Part shown: piece after piece, positions 49,929 through 58,043 of the stretch | How the letters are laid out: every line of letters starts with the position of its first letter | How positions within the stretch are numbered: the first letter of the stretch is position 1 | Assembly: GCA_021780315.1 (NCBI GenBank) | Contig: JAJXYY010000042.1 | Location: forward strand, 682,001 to 746,000 | Direction: 5' to 3' | Source: Acidobacteriota bacterium | GTDB lineage: Bacteria; Acidobacteriota; Terriglobia; Terriglobales; Acidobacteriaceae | DNA: 64,000 nucleotides | The notes under the pieces: generated by a model | What the model saw: the letters and a program-made list of their open reading frames with translations, nothing else | Database searches by the model: none | Told to the model about the DNA's origin: nothing | Program-made: the position numbers and the translations under genes

Positions 49929-50038
49929 TCGCCCTCCCTAATATCACTATCGTTAGTCTGGACCGAAACTTACAGGAGTGGCAGGTTACAGATTCGCTCA
50001 GTTATGCCGTCAGAGGGAATCACACAGAGCTAATAGCC

Positions 50039-50452
50039 TCAGAACTCCACTAACGCCACACCCAACGGCTCAAAATCCTTCCGGTTCAGCGTCGCGACAA
50101 CCATCCCATTCGCCACAGCAGTTGCCGCGATCAAAACATCCATCGCGTTCGGGTTGTGCCCATTCTTCTTCGCTCGCGCCATCAGGCTGCCGTAACGCTT
50201 CGCAACATCCAGATCGAAACTCACCACCCGGTTGTAGAACTGCAGGGACAGGTCGTCCTCGATCCAATCCTCAAGTTCCTTCCGTCTCTTACCTGAAGGC
50301 AGAAGACCCACGCCGTACCAGAGCTCCGCGAAGGTGATGCTGCTGATGTACAGATCGCTGTCATCCGTTCGCTGCATCCAGGCATCCACTCTGGCGTTCG
50401 GAGACGGCTTCGTGTACTGCGACACCACATCCGTGTCGAGTAAATACTTCAT
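50039..50452 (-). CDS. vapC: VapC-type PIN domain toxin
   Basis: This 137-residue protein is a PIN-domain ribonuclease. Acidic metal-binding residues are visible at Asp6 (LLDTDVVS), Glu43 (TFAELWYG) and Asp105 (NAMDVLIAATA), with a further C-terminal acidic position replaced by NRKDF. VapC toxins cleave tRNA or rRNA when their antitoxin is lost. Its ATG overlaps the antitoxin stop by four bases (ATGA), the normal arrangement. Its closest type is the FitB/StbB-like subgroup (MKYLLDTDVVSQ). Confidence 0.9.
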   Translation of the reverse strand: MKYLLDTDVVSQYTKPSPNARVDAWMQRTDDSDLYISSITFAELWYGVGLLPSGKRRKELEDWIEDDLSLQFYNRVVSFDLDVAKRYGSLMARAKKNGHNPNAMDVLIAATAVANGMVVATLNRKDFEPLGVALVEF

Positions 50453-50709
50453 AACTCAACCTTCCTCGCCTTGCTGCGAGAGCGTCTCAGATCAAGTCCA
50501 GAGCCTGCCAGCGGCGAGTTCCGGAAGAACTCAGACATGGTCCGGGCATTCTCGGCCGGGGTATGCTTCACCCTCTTCCACTCCTCAGGAGAAACCAGCA
50601 CCCCCACCAGTTTGCCGTTGCGCGTAATCTCCTGCGCCCCCTGCACCCGCGCCGTTTCAATCAACTCACTGAACTTCGCCTTCGCCTCCACCACCGCCCA
50701 ATTCCCCAT
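50449..50709 (-). CDS. YefM/Phd family antitoxin
   Basis: This 86-residue protein starts WAVVEAKAKFSELIETARV and has the family's EITRNGKLVGVLVSPEEW block, the DNA-binding Phd/YefM fold. The C-terminal tail (SRSKARKVEL) would wrap the toxin. I chose the ATG at 50709, which has GAGG six bases upstream; another ATG lies four codons earlier. Antitoxins of this family repress their own promoter together with the toxin, and a matching inverted repeat lies just upstream. Confidence 0.9.
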   Translation of the reverse strand: MGNWAVVEAKAKFSELIETARVQGAQEITRNGKLVGVLVSPEEWKRVKHTPAENARTMSEFFRNSPLAGSGLDLRRSRSKARKVEL

Positions 50710-50713
50710 CCAA

Positions 50714-50764
50714 CACCTCACAGGTGATGAGTATAGTCAGAATGACCACTCTAGTCATTTCTAC
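50714..50764 (-). promoter_or_regulatory. Promoter and operator of the toxin-antitoxin operon
   Basis: On the minus strand -35 ATGACT, a 17-bp spacer and -10 TATACT can be read. An inverted repeat AATGAC...GTCATT (50741-50759, 7-bp centre) overlaps the -35 side, and a second, CACCT/AGGTG (50714-50726), overlaps the start of the transcript. Both fit autorepression by the YefM-like antitoxin. Confidence 0.6.
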
Positions 50765-50779
50765 CATCCGCAACAAAAC

Positions 50780-50803
50780 AGGCCCCCGAAAACTCGGGAG
50801 CCT
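50780..50803 (-). terminator. Rho-independent terminator after the DUF882 gene
   Basis: A 10-bp stem with one mismatch (AGGCTCCCGA / TCGGGGGCCT) and loop GTTT is followed on the minus strand by GTTTTGTTG. It lies 33 bp beyond the stop at 50836 and insulates the toxin-antitoxin promoter. Confidence 0.8.
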
Positions 50804-50835
50804 CTCTCATCAAAACCCTTCCGCCCACCACACCC

Positions 50836-51420
50836 CTAATCCCCACCCGCCCGAAACGACCACCGCCGCACCGGCCCCACATCCACATGCACAAACTGGC
50901 TCACCGGATAGTACCCCACACCACCCTCATGCAGGCTCAGCGCCGCATCCCGCAACGCCGCCGTAGTCACTCCCGGAACCCGGATATCGATCGCCTTCGC
51001 CAACATGTGCTGGCTGTGCTGCGCCACCCCACTCGCCGCCGTCCCGTGCCGCAAATACGCATTGCTCCACGGTGTCCGGTACCCACACACAATGTCGATC
51101 ACACCATCCGGCCGGTTCAGCTTCGCCATCAACTCATGCAGCAGGTCGAACTCCTTTGGGTCATACGCACTCTCATCCTGCGTCCGATGGTCCCGCAAAA
51201 AGTAGTTCAGCTTCGCCAGCGCCTCAGGCAGATACGTACTCCCCACCCGGTACACCACATCGATGCTCTCCCCCGTATGCAGGTGATGCATCCGCAGATG
51301 ATACTGCTCCCCCAGATACCCCACGTCCCCAGCACCACCCGCTGCCCGGGCAGACCCAACAGACCCACTCAAAACCAGCCCCGCCACCAGCGCCATCGCA
51401 GTCCGTCGCAAAATCCGCAT
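50836..51420 (-). CDS. DUF882/YcbK-like M15 murein peptidase
   Basis: This 194-residue exported protein has a signal peptide ending SARA (near residue 26). The catalytic motifs of the M15/DUF882 zinc peptidases are present: VIDIVCGYRTP, HSQHMLAKAIDIRV (His and Asp ligands) and FVHVDVGPVRRW (His ligand). The YcbK relative MepK cleaves 3-3 cross-links in peptidoglycan, so an envelope hydrolase role is likely. The ATG at 51420 has AGGAG six bases upstream; codons back to 51486 are open but lack support. It is a single-gene unit with its own terminator. Confidence 0.88.
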   Translation of the reverse strand: MRILRRTAMALVAGLVLSGSVGSARAAGGAGDVGYLGEQYHLRMHHLHTGESIDVVYRVGSTYLPEALAKLNYFLRDHRTQDESAYDPKEFDLLHELMAKLNRPDGVIDIVCGYRTPWSNAYLRHGTAASGVAQHSQHMLAKAIDIRVPGVTTAALRDAALSLHEGGVGYYPVSQFVHVDVGPVRRWSFRAGGD

Positions 51421-51564
51421 CCACACTCCTGCAACCGTTTGTTGGTCGCAAATAGAAAGTATCGAATGCGATTCCACTGTCGTCATTCGTCTCTTTCATT
51501 CTACCGGAACCAGTCCCGATCCCCTAACCCACCCGCACCCATCCGCCTGTGGCATCTTAGTCAT

Positions 51565-52263
51565 ATGCAGCTCACGCCCATCCAGCTCCGCGTCCTCGGC
51601 TCGCTCATCGAAAAAGAGATCACCACGCCCGAGAACTATCCCCTCTCCCTCAACGCGCTCGTCAACGCCTGCAACCAGCGCTCCAGCCGCGATCCCGTCC
51701 TCGATCTGGACGAGGAGGCCGTCCGCCAGGCCCTCCACGCCCTCGAAGACCTCGGCCTGACTGCACCCAATCGCGACGCCCGCGTCCCCAAGTACGAGCA
51801 CCGCGCCCGCACCGTCCTCAACCTCCGCCGCGACGAGACCGCCCTCCTCTGCCTCCTCCTCCTCCGCGGCCCCCAAACCCCCGGAGAACTCCGCAGCCGC
51901 GCCGACCGCCTCTTCCCCTTCGACGACCTCGCTGCTGTTGTCGCCACCCTCGACCGCCTCGCCGCCCGACCAGAAGCCACACCAGACTCCGACTCTAACG
52001 CCATCGACCCCAACGCCACAGGACCCCTTACCGCCATTCTCCCCAGACAGCCCGGTGCCCGAGAGGCCCGCTACACCCACCTCCTCGGCGACCCGCTCGA
52101 CACCTCCTTGTCCCACGCCCTCGGCCAGCCCGCCCTCGCCCAGCCCGCCCCCAACGCACTCACCGAGCGCATCGCCACCCTCGAAGACCAACTCGCCAAT
52201 CTCCAAACCCACGTCCACGCCCTGGCAACCCGGCTAGAACAGCTCGAATCAAAACCTCACTGA
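51565..52263 (+). CDS. YceH family (DUF480) winged-helix protein
   Basis: This 232-residue protein starts MQLTPIQLRVLGSLIEKE, with PENYPLSLNALVNACNQRSSRDPV typical of YceH/DUF480, which consists of two winged-helix domains. The second domain holds LLLLRGPQTPGELRSRADRL. The C-terminus forms a short coiled coil (ERIATLEDQLANLQTHVHALATRLEQLE). The family is widespread but its function is not known; DNA binding is inferred from the fold. It is followed 56 bp later by the histidine kinase. Confidence 0.9.
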   Translation: MQLTPIQLRVLGSLIEKEITTPENYPLSLNALVNACNQRSSRDPVLDLDEEAVRQALHALEDLGLTAPNRDARVPKYEHRARTVLNLRRDETALLCLLLLRGPQTPGELRSRADRLFPFDDLAAVVATLDRLAARPEATPDSDSNAIDPNATGPLTAILPRQPGAREARYTHLLGDPLDTSLSHALGQPALAQPAPNALTERIATLEDQLANLQTHVHALATRLEQLESKPH

Positions 52264-52319
52264 TCCCGCGCTGGACGCACTCACTCTGTACACTGAGGAC
52301 ACCTCGCACAGCCCAGCTT

Positions 52320-55031
52320 ATGCACAATCCATCCGTCTCTGCGCTCGCACCGGCCCCACCCACGGACTCTGCCCAGAGTCCCGAACGCACGCCCAACCAT
52401 CCTGCCCCCGAAAGCACCCCTCCACCTGAATCCTTCCACCACCTCATCCAGGTCCTCGAAGCCGCCACCGACTCCATCATCTGCATCGATCGAGACTGGA
52501 ACTGCACCTTCGCCAACCGTGCCGCCCACTTCATCCTCAAAACCAACCAGCTCATCGGCGAAAACCTCTGGACCCGCTTCCCCCTCAACCAGCACGAGCC
52601 CTTCGCCTCCAACTACCGCACCACCATGGATCGCCGCATCCCCACCGAGTTTGAGGCCTACTACCCAGAACCCCTCAATATCTGGTTCAAGATCGCCGTC
52701 CGCCCCTACGAAGATGGAATCATCATCTTCTCCAGCGACATCACCCCCCGAAAAAAAGCCGAGGCCCGGCGCGACGCCACCTCCCGCCAGCTCGAACAAG
52801 TCCTCGAGGCCACTACCGACTCCGTCGTCAGCGTAGCCCGCGACTGGACCTTCACCTTCCTCAATCGCAGCGCCCGCGAACTCCTTGCCATCAAAGGAGA
52901 CCTCATCGGCAGAAACCTCTGGGAAGAGTTCCCCGCCGCCCAGTCCGGCCAGTTCCTCACCTTCCTCACCCGCGCCATGCAAGACCGCATCCCCGGCGAG
53001 TTCGAAGACTTCTATCCCGAGCCACTCAACCTCTGGCTCAACGTTCAGTGCAGGCCCTCCGACGACGGCATCGTCGTCTTCTTCCGCGACGTCTCCGCCG
53101 AGCGCCGCGACAAACAAGCCCTCCTCCAACAACAAGCCACCCTCTCCTTCGTCCAGGAGACCGCCTCCGTCGCCACCTGGCAGATCGATCTCGCCACCCG
53201 CGCCATGACCTTCAACGACGGCTCCTACCCCGTCTTCGGACGCCCCTGCGCACTCATCACCTCCATCGACCAGTGGGAGCAGGTCATCCTCCCCGAAGAC
53301 CTGCCACGCGTCAGAGAAGCCACCCAGCAAACCATCGACTCCGGACAGGTCGTCACCGTCGACTACAGAATCATCACCGCCGACGGACACACCCGCTGGG
53401 TCGAAAGCAATCGCGCACCCGTCTACAACCCCGCCGGCATACCCACCCACGTCCGCGGAGTCTCCCGCGACATCACCCACCGAAAGCAGAACGAAGAAGC
53501 ACTCGCCACCAGCGAAGAACGCTACCGCGTCCTCGCCGACCTCAACCCGCAAGCCATCTGGATGGGATCCCCGGAAGGCCGAATCACATACGCCAATCAG
53601 GGCTTCCTCGACTACATGGGCCTCACCATGGAAGCAGCCAGCGACAACCTCATCTGGCTCAACGCCTTCTTCGAGGCAGACCGGAATACCGTCCTCGATG
53701 CATGGACACGTTCCGTCAATACCGGCATCGAATACGAGATCGAAGCTCGCATGATCCGCGCCGCAGACGCAGCCGTCCGCTGGTGGTGGCTCCGAGCACG
53801 CCCCATTCGCGACGAATCGGGAAAAATCCTCCACTGGCTCGGTGTCGCCATGGACATCCATGACCGAAAAACCTACGCCGAGCAACTCCTCACCCAGCAC
53901 ATCGAAACCGAACGACAACGCGCCGAACTCGAAACCCTCTACGCCACTGCGCCCATTGGCCTCGCACTCTTCGATCCCGTCGAGTTCCGCTACCTCCGCC
54001 TCAACGATCGACAGGCAGACTTCTTCGGCCTAAAACCCGCCGACGTCCTCGGACGAACCCTCACCGAAATGGCCCCCATACCCGGCCTCCAGGAGATGTT
54101 CGAGCAAGTCGCCCAGGGTAAACCAATCATCAACCAACTCCTCCACGGCAAGCTCGCCACCGACGCCCCCGACGTCCAACGCTACTGGAACGTCAACTAC
54201 TTCCCTATCCTCAACTCCGATGGCGTCGTCCAGGGGATCAGCGCTGCATCCCTCGAAATTACCCACCAGAAAAAAGCCGAAGCAGCCCTCATCCAGTCCG
54301 AAAAACTCGCCGCCGTCGGACGCCTCGCCTCTTCCATCTCCCACGAGATCAACAACCCCCTCGAAGCCATCACCAACCTCCTCTACCTCGTCGCCGTCGA
54401 CGAAACCCTCCCCACAGAACTCAAACCATACGTCACCATGGCCCAAAGCGAACTCGCACGTGTCTGCCAGATCGCCACCCAGACCCTCCGCTTCCACCGC
54501 CAGGCCGTCCGCGCCACCCACGTCTCCGCACAAGACCTCGTCAGCGCAGTCATCAATCTCTACCAGGGACGACTCGCCAACTCCGGTATCCACGTCCACG
54601 CCAACTACGCCAGCAACACCAGAATCTTCTGCTTCGAAAACGACATCCGCCAGGTACTCAACAACCTCATCGCCAACGCCATCGACGCCATGCGAAAAGA
54701 CGGAGGACGCCTCCTCATCCGCGCCCACGACACCACCATGACCACCCCCCACCACCCCAACGGTGTCGGCGGTGTACGGATCACCATCGCCGACACCGGA
54801 CACGGCATGACCCCAGAAGTCCAGGCACGCCTCTACGAGCCCTTCTACACCACCAAAGACCTCAACGGAACCGGCCTCGGCCTCTGGATCTCCGCCGGCA
54901 TCATCGCCCGCCACAACGGACGCATCTCACTCCGCAGTAGCACCCATCCCGTCCACCACGGCTCCGTCTTCAGCCTCTTCCTCCCCACCCAAGACCAGCC
55001 CCTCCCCAACCCCTCCGAAGCCTTCCTCTAA
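52320..55031 (+). CDS. Soluble five-PAS sensor histidine kinase
   Basis: This 903-residue protein has no membrane helix. Five PAS domains are seen: two near-identical ones (residues about 40-155 and 158-270, both with the phrase YPEPLN and W), a PAS_3-type (about 280-400) with PAC end, a fourth (about 405-520) and a fifth (about 540-650). The HisKA domain has SSISHEINNPLEA with His675 as phosphorylation site, then the N box LNNLIANAIDAM and the G boxes DTGHGM and GTGLGLWIS. It would sense a cytoplasmic cue such as redox or a ligand. No response regulator is adjacent, so its partner is an orphan elsewhere. Confidence 0.92.
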   Translation: MHNPSVSALAPAPPTDSAQSPERTPNHPAPESTPPPESFHHLIQVLEAATDSIICIDRDWNCTFANRAAHFILKTNQLIGENLWTRFPLNQHEPFASNYRTTMDRRIPTEFEAYYPEPLNIWFKIAVRPYEDGIIIFSSDITPRKKAEARRDATSRQLEQVLEATTDSVVSVARDWTFTFLNRSARELLAIKGDLIGRNLWEEFPAAQSGQFLTFLTRAMQDRIPGEFEDFYPEPLNLWLNVQCRPSDDGIVVFFRDVSAERRDKQALLQQQATLSFVQETASVATWQIDLATRAMTFNDGSYPVFGRPCALITSIDQWEQVILPEDLPRVREATQQTIDSGQVVTVDYRIITADGHTRWVESNRAPVYNPAGIPTHVRGVSRDITHRKQNEEALATSEERYRVLADLNPQAIWMGSPEGRITYANQGFLDYMGLTMEAASDNLIWLNAFFEADRNTVLDAWTRSVNTGIEYEIEARMIRAADAAVRWWWLRARPIRDESGKILHWLGVAMDIHDRKTYAEQLLTQHIETERQRAELETLYATAPIGLALFDPVEFRYLRLNDRQADFFGLKPADVLGRTLTEMAPIPGLQEMFEQVAQGKPIINQLLHGKLATDAPDVQRYWNVNYFPILNSDGVVQGISAASLEITHQKKAEAALIQSEKLAAVGRLASSISHEINNPLEAITNLLYLVAVDETLPTELKPYVTMAQSELARVCQIATQTLRFHRQAVRATHVSAQDLVSAVINLYQGRLANSGIHVHANYASNTRIFCFENDIRQVLNNLIANAIDAMRKDGGRLLIRAHDTTMTTPHHPNGVGGVRITIADTGHGMTPEVQARLYEPFYTTKDLNGTGLGLWISAGIIARHNGRISLRSSTHPVHHGSVFSLFLPTQDQPLPNPSEAFL

Positions 55032-55206
55032 TCCCCCCCCCAAAAAAACGCCACACACAATCCCCTTGCCAAATCCTCTCCGCTGCGCCTATCCTATGGC
55101 AGCGGCCGCGAACTCCCCGTACTCAGGCCCTCGAACGCCTCCGTGCAACACCCGCTATCCCGCCGCCACAACCCGTCTTCTTCCACACTCTTCGAGGACA
55201 CCCACC

Positions 55207-55578
55207 ATGACCACCCCTCACTCCCGCCTCTTCGCACCACCACCCCCCGTCCACCACCTGCCCCTGCCCAGCCTCGCCACCACCATCCAGTCCTACGTCC
55301 TCCAGCACCTCGATTGGACCGACACCCAGCCCAACGCCGAGCCCCTCTGGGCCTACATCCAGGCCAGCATCTGCGGCTATCTCTTCACCCTCTTTCGCCA
55401 GGGATTCCTCGTCGGCCTCAGCCCCGATCAGGCATACTTTGTCCGCTGCGACCGCACCACCACCACCCAGATCGATATCGACAACCACCGCGTCAACATC
55501 ATCATCGGATTCGCACCCGTCCAACCAGCGGAGTTCGCCATCCTGCGCCTCTCCCTGTCCACCGCACCAACCCCGTAA
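55207..55578 (+). CDS. Orphan phage-tail-sheath C-terminal domain protein
   Basis: This 123-residue protein has a Pro-rich N-terminus and then EPLWAYIQASICGYLFTLFRQG (45-66), GLSPDQAYFVRCDRTT (70-85) and VNIIIGFAPVQPAEFAILRLS (96-116). The pattern, a helix pair, a YFVRCD strand, and a PAEF-ending strand, is that of the C-terminal domain of contractile tail sheath proteins (Phage_sheath_1C type), though it is here on its own. GAGG lies nine to ten bases before the ATG. No tube, baseplate or other tail gene is in the window. It may be a relic or a co-opted domain. Confidence 0.65.
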   Translation: MTTPHSRLFAPPPPVHHLPLPSLATTIQSYVLQHLDWTDTQPNAEPLWAYIQASICGYLFTLFRQGFLVGLSPDQAYFVRCDRTTTTQIDIDNHRVNIIIGFAPVQPAEFAILRLSLSTAPTP

Positions 55579-55620
55579 ACACACATCGCAGCACAGGCAC
55601 CACCCCTGCCGCCTGAACAG

Positions 55621-55806
55621 CTACCTCGCCCTGCGCCCCCCACCGCGACTCTTCCAGCGCGCCCGCCCCGACGCCACCACCGCGCCCGCAGAGCCCACCA
55701 ACGCCAGAATCGCCGTCGGATTCTCAGGCGAATTCGCACACCCCGTCTGTCCATACATCACGCCGCACACACCAAACAACACCAGTACAACCGCACTTAG
55801 CTTCAT
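55621..55806 (-). CDS. Small exported protein with PEP-CTERM-like C-terminal tail
   Basis: This 61-residue protein has a signal peptide (KLSAVVLVLFGVCGVMYG) and directly afterwards a tail PENPTAILALVGSAGAVVASGRARWKSR: a PE-P-T motif, a hydrophobic helix and an arginine-rich end. This is the layout of PEP-CTERM sorting signals handled by exosortase, in the PExPTA variant I associate with acidobacteria. AGGAG is five bases before the ATG at 55806. Only about eight residues would remain between the two signals, so the mature product would be tiny, or the protein is a remnant. No exosortase gene is in the window. Confidence 0.6.
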   Translation of the reverse strand: MKLSAVVLVLFGVCGVMYGQTGCANSPENPTAILALVGSAGAVVASGRARWKSRGGGRRAR

Positions 55807-55848
55807 ACGTCTCCTTTGTCTGCTCATGGCCCGGAACTTCGACGCCAA

Positions 55849-57822
55849 CTAAGGCAACTGCCCCAGCAAGCCGCTCTTCAACGCTGCCTGTAACGGCGTC
55901 TTCACCGGCGAAATTACACCCAGAACCACCGTCACATCGCCCGGGATCGCATTGCCCTGGCCGCCCGTATTCCCAATCCAGACATCGCCCGACGCGTCCA
56001 CGGCAATCGACTGTGGTCCATCTAAAAATGGCCCCTGCACACCGTTAGGTCCAGTCCCAACCACGCCGTTCGACTTGATCGAGATGATGTTGTCCGTCCC
56101 ACTCCCAACACACAACATCCCGCAACTCGCACTGATCACCTCGCCCTTGCCGTCCACCGCAAGCAGATTCTCATAACCAGCAGTGCCAGCGCCATACCCC
56201 GCAGCCGTCGTAATCGCAACTCCAGAACCGCTAAACTCACTGATCGAAGGTGTACCCGTTCCACCCGTGCTGTTCGCCACCCAGACATTCCCTGACCCAT
56301 CCACCACCAGCCCCGATGGCTGATTCAACCCGCCACCCGTGTAGCCGGCACCATTGCCCGACTGCACCGCCCCCGTAGAACTCAACTTCAGCAAACTGTT
56401 CGACCCCTTGCCCGCCACCCACACCGAACCACTCGGATCGATCGCAATACCATGCGGCGAGGTGAACCCAGGGCTCGTCACCACCGACAAAACACTCACT
56501 CCGCCCGGTGGAATCTCCGTCACACTGTTGTTCCCCTTCTCGCTCACCCACGCATTCCCATTCACATCCAAAGCAATCGCCTTCGGAGAATTGATATCCG
56601 GCAACGGAAACCCGCTCGCCACTACCCCGCTGCTGCTCAACTTGGTCACATTGGACAGGGTGTTCGCCACCCACACATTGCCCGTGTCGTCGATCGCCAG
56701 CCCCTGAGGCCCACTGATCCCAGACGTGTACCCGCCAGCGCCAGACATAATCGCACCCGTAGGACTCAACTCAATAATCGAGTCCGTCCCCGCAGGCAAC
56801 TTCTGCGATGCCAGATTGCTCACCCACACATTCCCCGCCCCATCGATCGCCAGATACGCAGGCAGAGGGGTCGGTACCCCCAGCGAATACTTGATCGGAA
56901 CCAACCAAGCCGTGGGCGGCGCCGTCAACGACGGTTGAAACGGAGCCACCGCAGTCGACAAGTTGAACAACGGCGCAGTCGAAGACGACGGATCCACCCC
57001 CATCAACATCAGCGTGCTGACAAGGTCCGTCGGAGCCGAATAGCCTGATTGAACCGCTGCACTGAACATCGACTGGCACGGCGTGCTCGTAGGACCTGCG
57101 CTGTTCACGCACGACGCCATGATATTTGCCATCGTATGGATCATCGCCTGCGGTATCGTCCCGTTCCCACCACGCGTCGTCGTCCGGGCCGTCACCCCAT
57201 TCAGATCCACCAGATTCGCCGCATTCGCAAACGCATTCGTCAGACCCACCATGTTCGTGGAACTCGTCGCAATATGAAGCCCGTCCGCCATGAACCGGTG
57301 CAGCGCCATCACCGCGGCTACCGTCGTCACCTCATTCACCACCACCGTCGTCGTGCCGTTGATCGAGCTACACGTCCCCAGCGCCTCTAGCATCGAAATC
57401 GCGGTGTTGTTCGTCCCAGGCGGCAGCCCAGGATTCCCACCTGTCACCAGCAGGTAGATCTGGTCGCTACCGTTCACGCAACTCCAGTCATTCGTGATCG
57501 TAAAACTGCCCGACGCATCCGTAACGACATACCCATTGCCCAACGAGTCCACGTTTACGTTCGGAGAGACCGTATTCAACAACGAAGACGAGGCCGATTT
57601 ATACCCACCCGTCCCTGCCGCCAGCAGATACACCGACGCACCTGTCAGTGGCTGCTGCCCACCATGCACCGTCCCTCGCAACGAAAATCCGGGATTCGCC
57701 ACAGCCACCGACGGCGCCATCGTCATCGTTGAGCACCCAGACAGCGATACCACCGCCGCCACCACCAACATTCCAGCAACCTGCCGGAACCCAGACAAAC
57801 CAACCTGCTTGGCAAGCATCAC
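55849..57822 (-). CDS. Beta-propeller (NHL/Vgb-like) lipoprotein
   Basis: This 657-residue protein has a signal sequence with lipobox L-S-G-C near residue 30. A module of about 240 residues (LLVTGGNPGLPPGTNN, VVVNEVTTVAAVMAL) matches that of the first gene of the window. From about residue 290 it has six or more NHL-like repeats such as GLAIDDTGNVWVANTLSN and SIAVDASGDVWIGN, which form a propeller. GGAGG lies eight bases before the ATG at 57822. Probably an outer-surface or periplasmic lipoprotein; no enzymatic motif is seen. Propellers of this kind also occur in Vgb streptogramin lyase, but its catalytic His pattern is not recognisable here. Confidence 0.82.
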   Translation of the reverse strand: MMLAKQVGLSGFRQVAGMLVVAAVVSLSGCSTMTMAPSVAVANPGFSLRGTVHGGQQPLTGASVYLLAAGTGGYKSASSSLLNTVSPNVNVDSLGNGYVVTDASGSFTITNDWSCVNGSDQIYLLVTGGNPGLPPGTNNTAISMLEALGTCSSINGTTTVVVNEVTTVAAVMALHRFMADGLHIATSSTNMVGLTNAFANAANLVDLNGVTARTTTRGGNGTIPQAMIHTMANIMASCVNSAGPTSTPCQSMFSAAVQSGYSAPTDLVSTLMLMGVDPSSSTAPLFNLSTAVAPFQPSLTAPPTAWLVPIKYSLGVPTPLPAYLAIDGAGNVWVSNLASQKLPAGTDSIIELSPTGAIMSGAGGYTSGISGPQGLAIDDTGNVWVANTLSNVTKLSSSGVVASGFPLPDINSPKAIALDVNGNAWVSEKGNNSVTEIPPGGVSVLSVVTSPGFTSPHGIAIDPSGSVWVAGKGSNSLLKLSSTGAVQSGNGAGYTGGGLNQPSGLVVDGSGNVWVANSTGGTGTPSISEFSGSGVAITTAAGYGAGTAGYENLLAVDGKGEVISASCGMLCVGSGTDNIISIKSNGVVGTGPNGVQGPFLDGPQSIAVDASGDVWIGNTGGQGNAIPGDVTVVLGVISPVKTPLQAALKSGLLGQLP

Positions 57823-58043
57823 AAGAACCTCCAGATAATCAAACGGAGCCCAGGTTCGCCTCACAGGGATCGAAAAATCAATCATCCAGCGAATTAGCTA
57901 CTTGTACGCCCACTCCCAAATCCAAGTAAAGAAAAATATTTGCGCCTAAATCCCGCATCCGGCTCCCCCGCCGCACCCTCCCCTCCAGTGTTCAAGCCAA
58001 ACACTCTGCTACCCTAGCTCCAACTCGACTTAGCAGGATGCTC

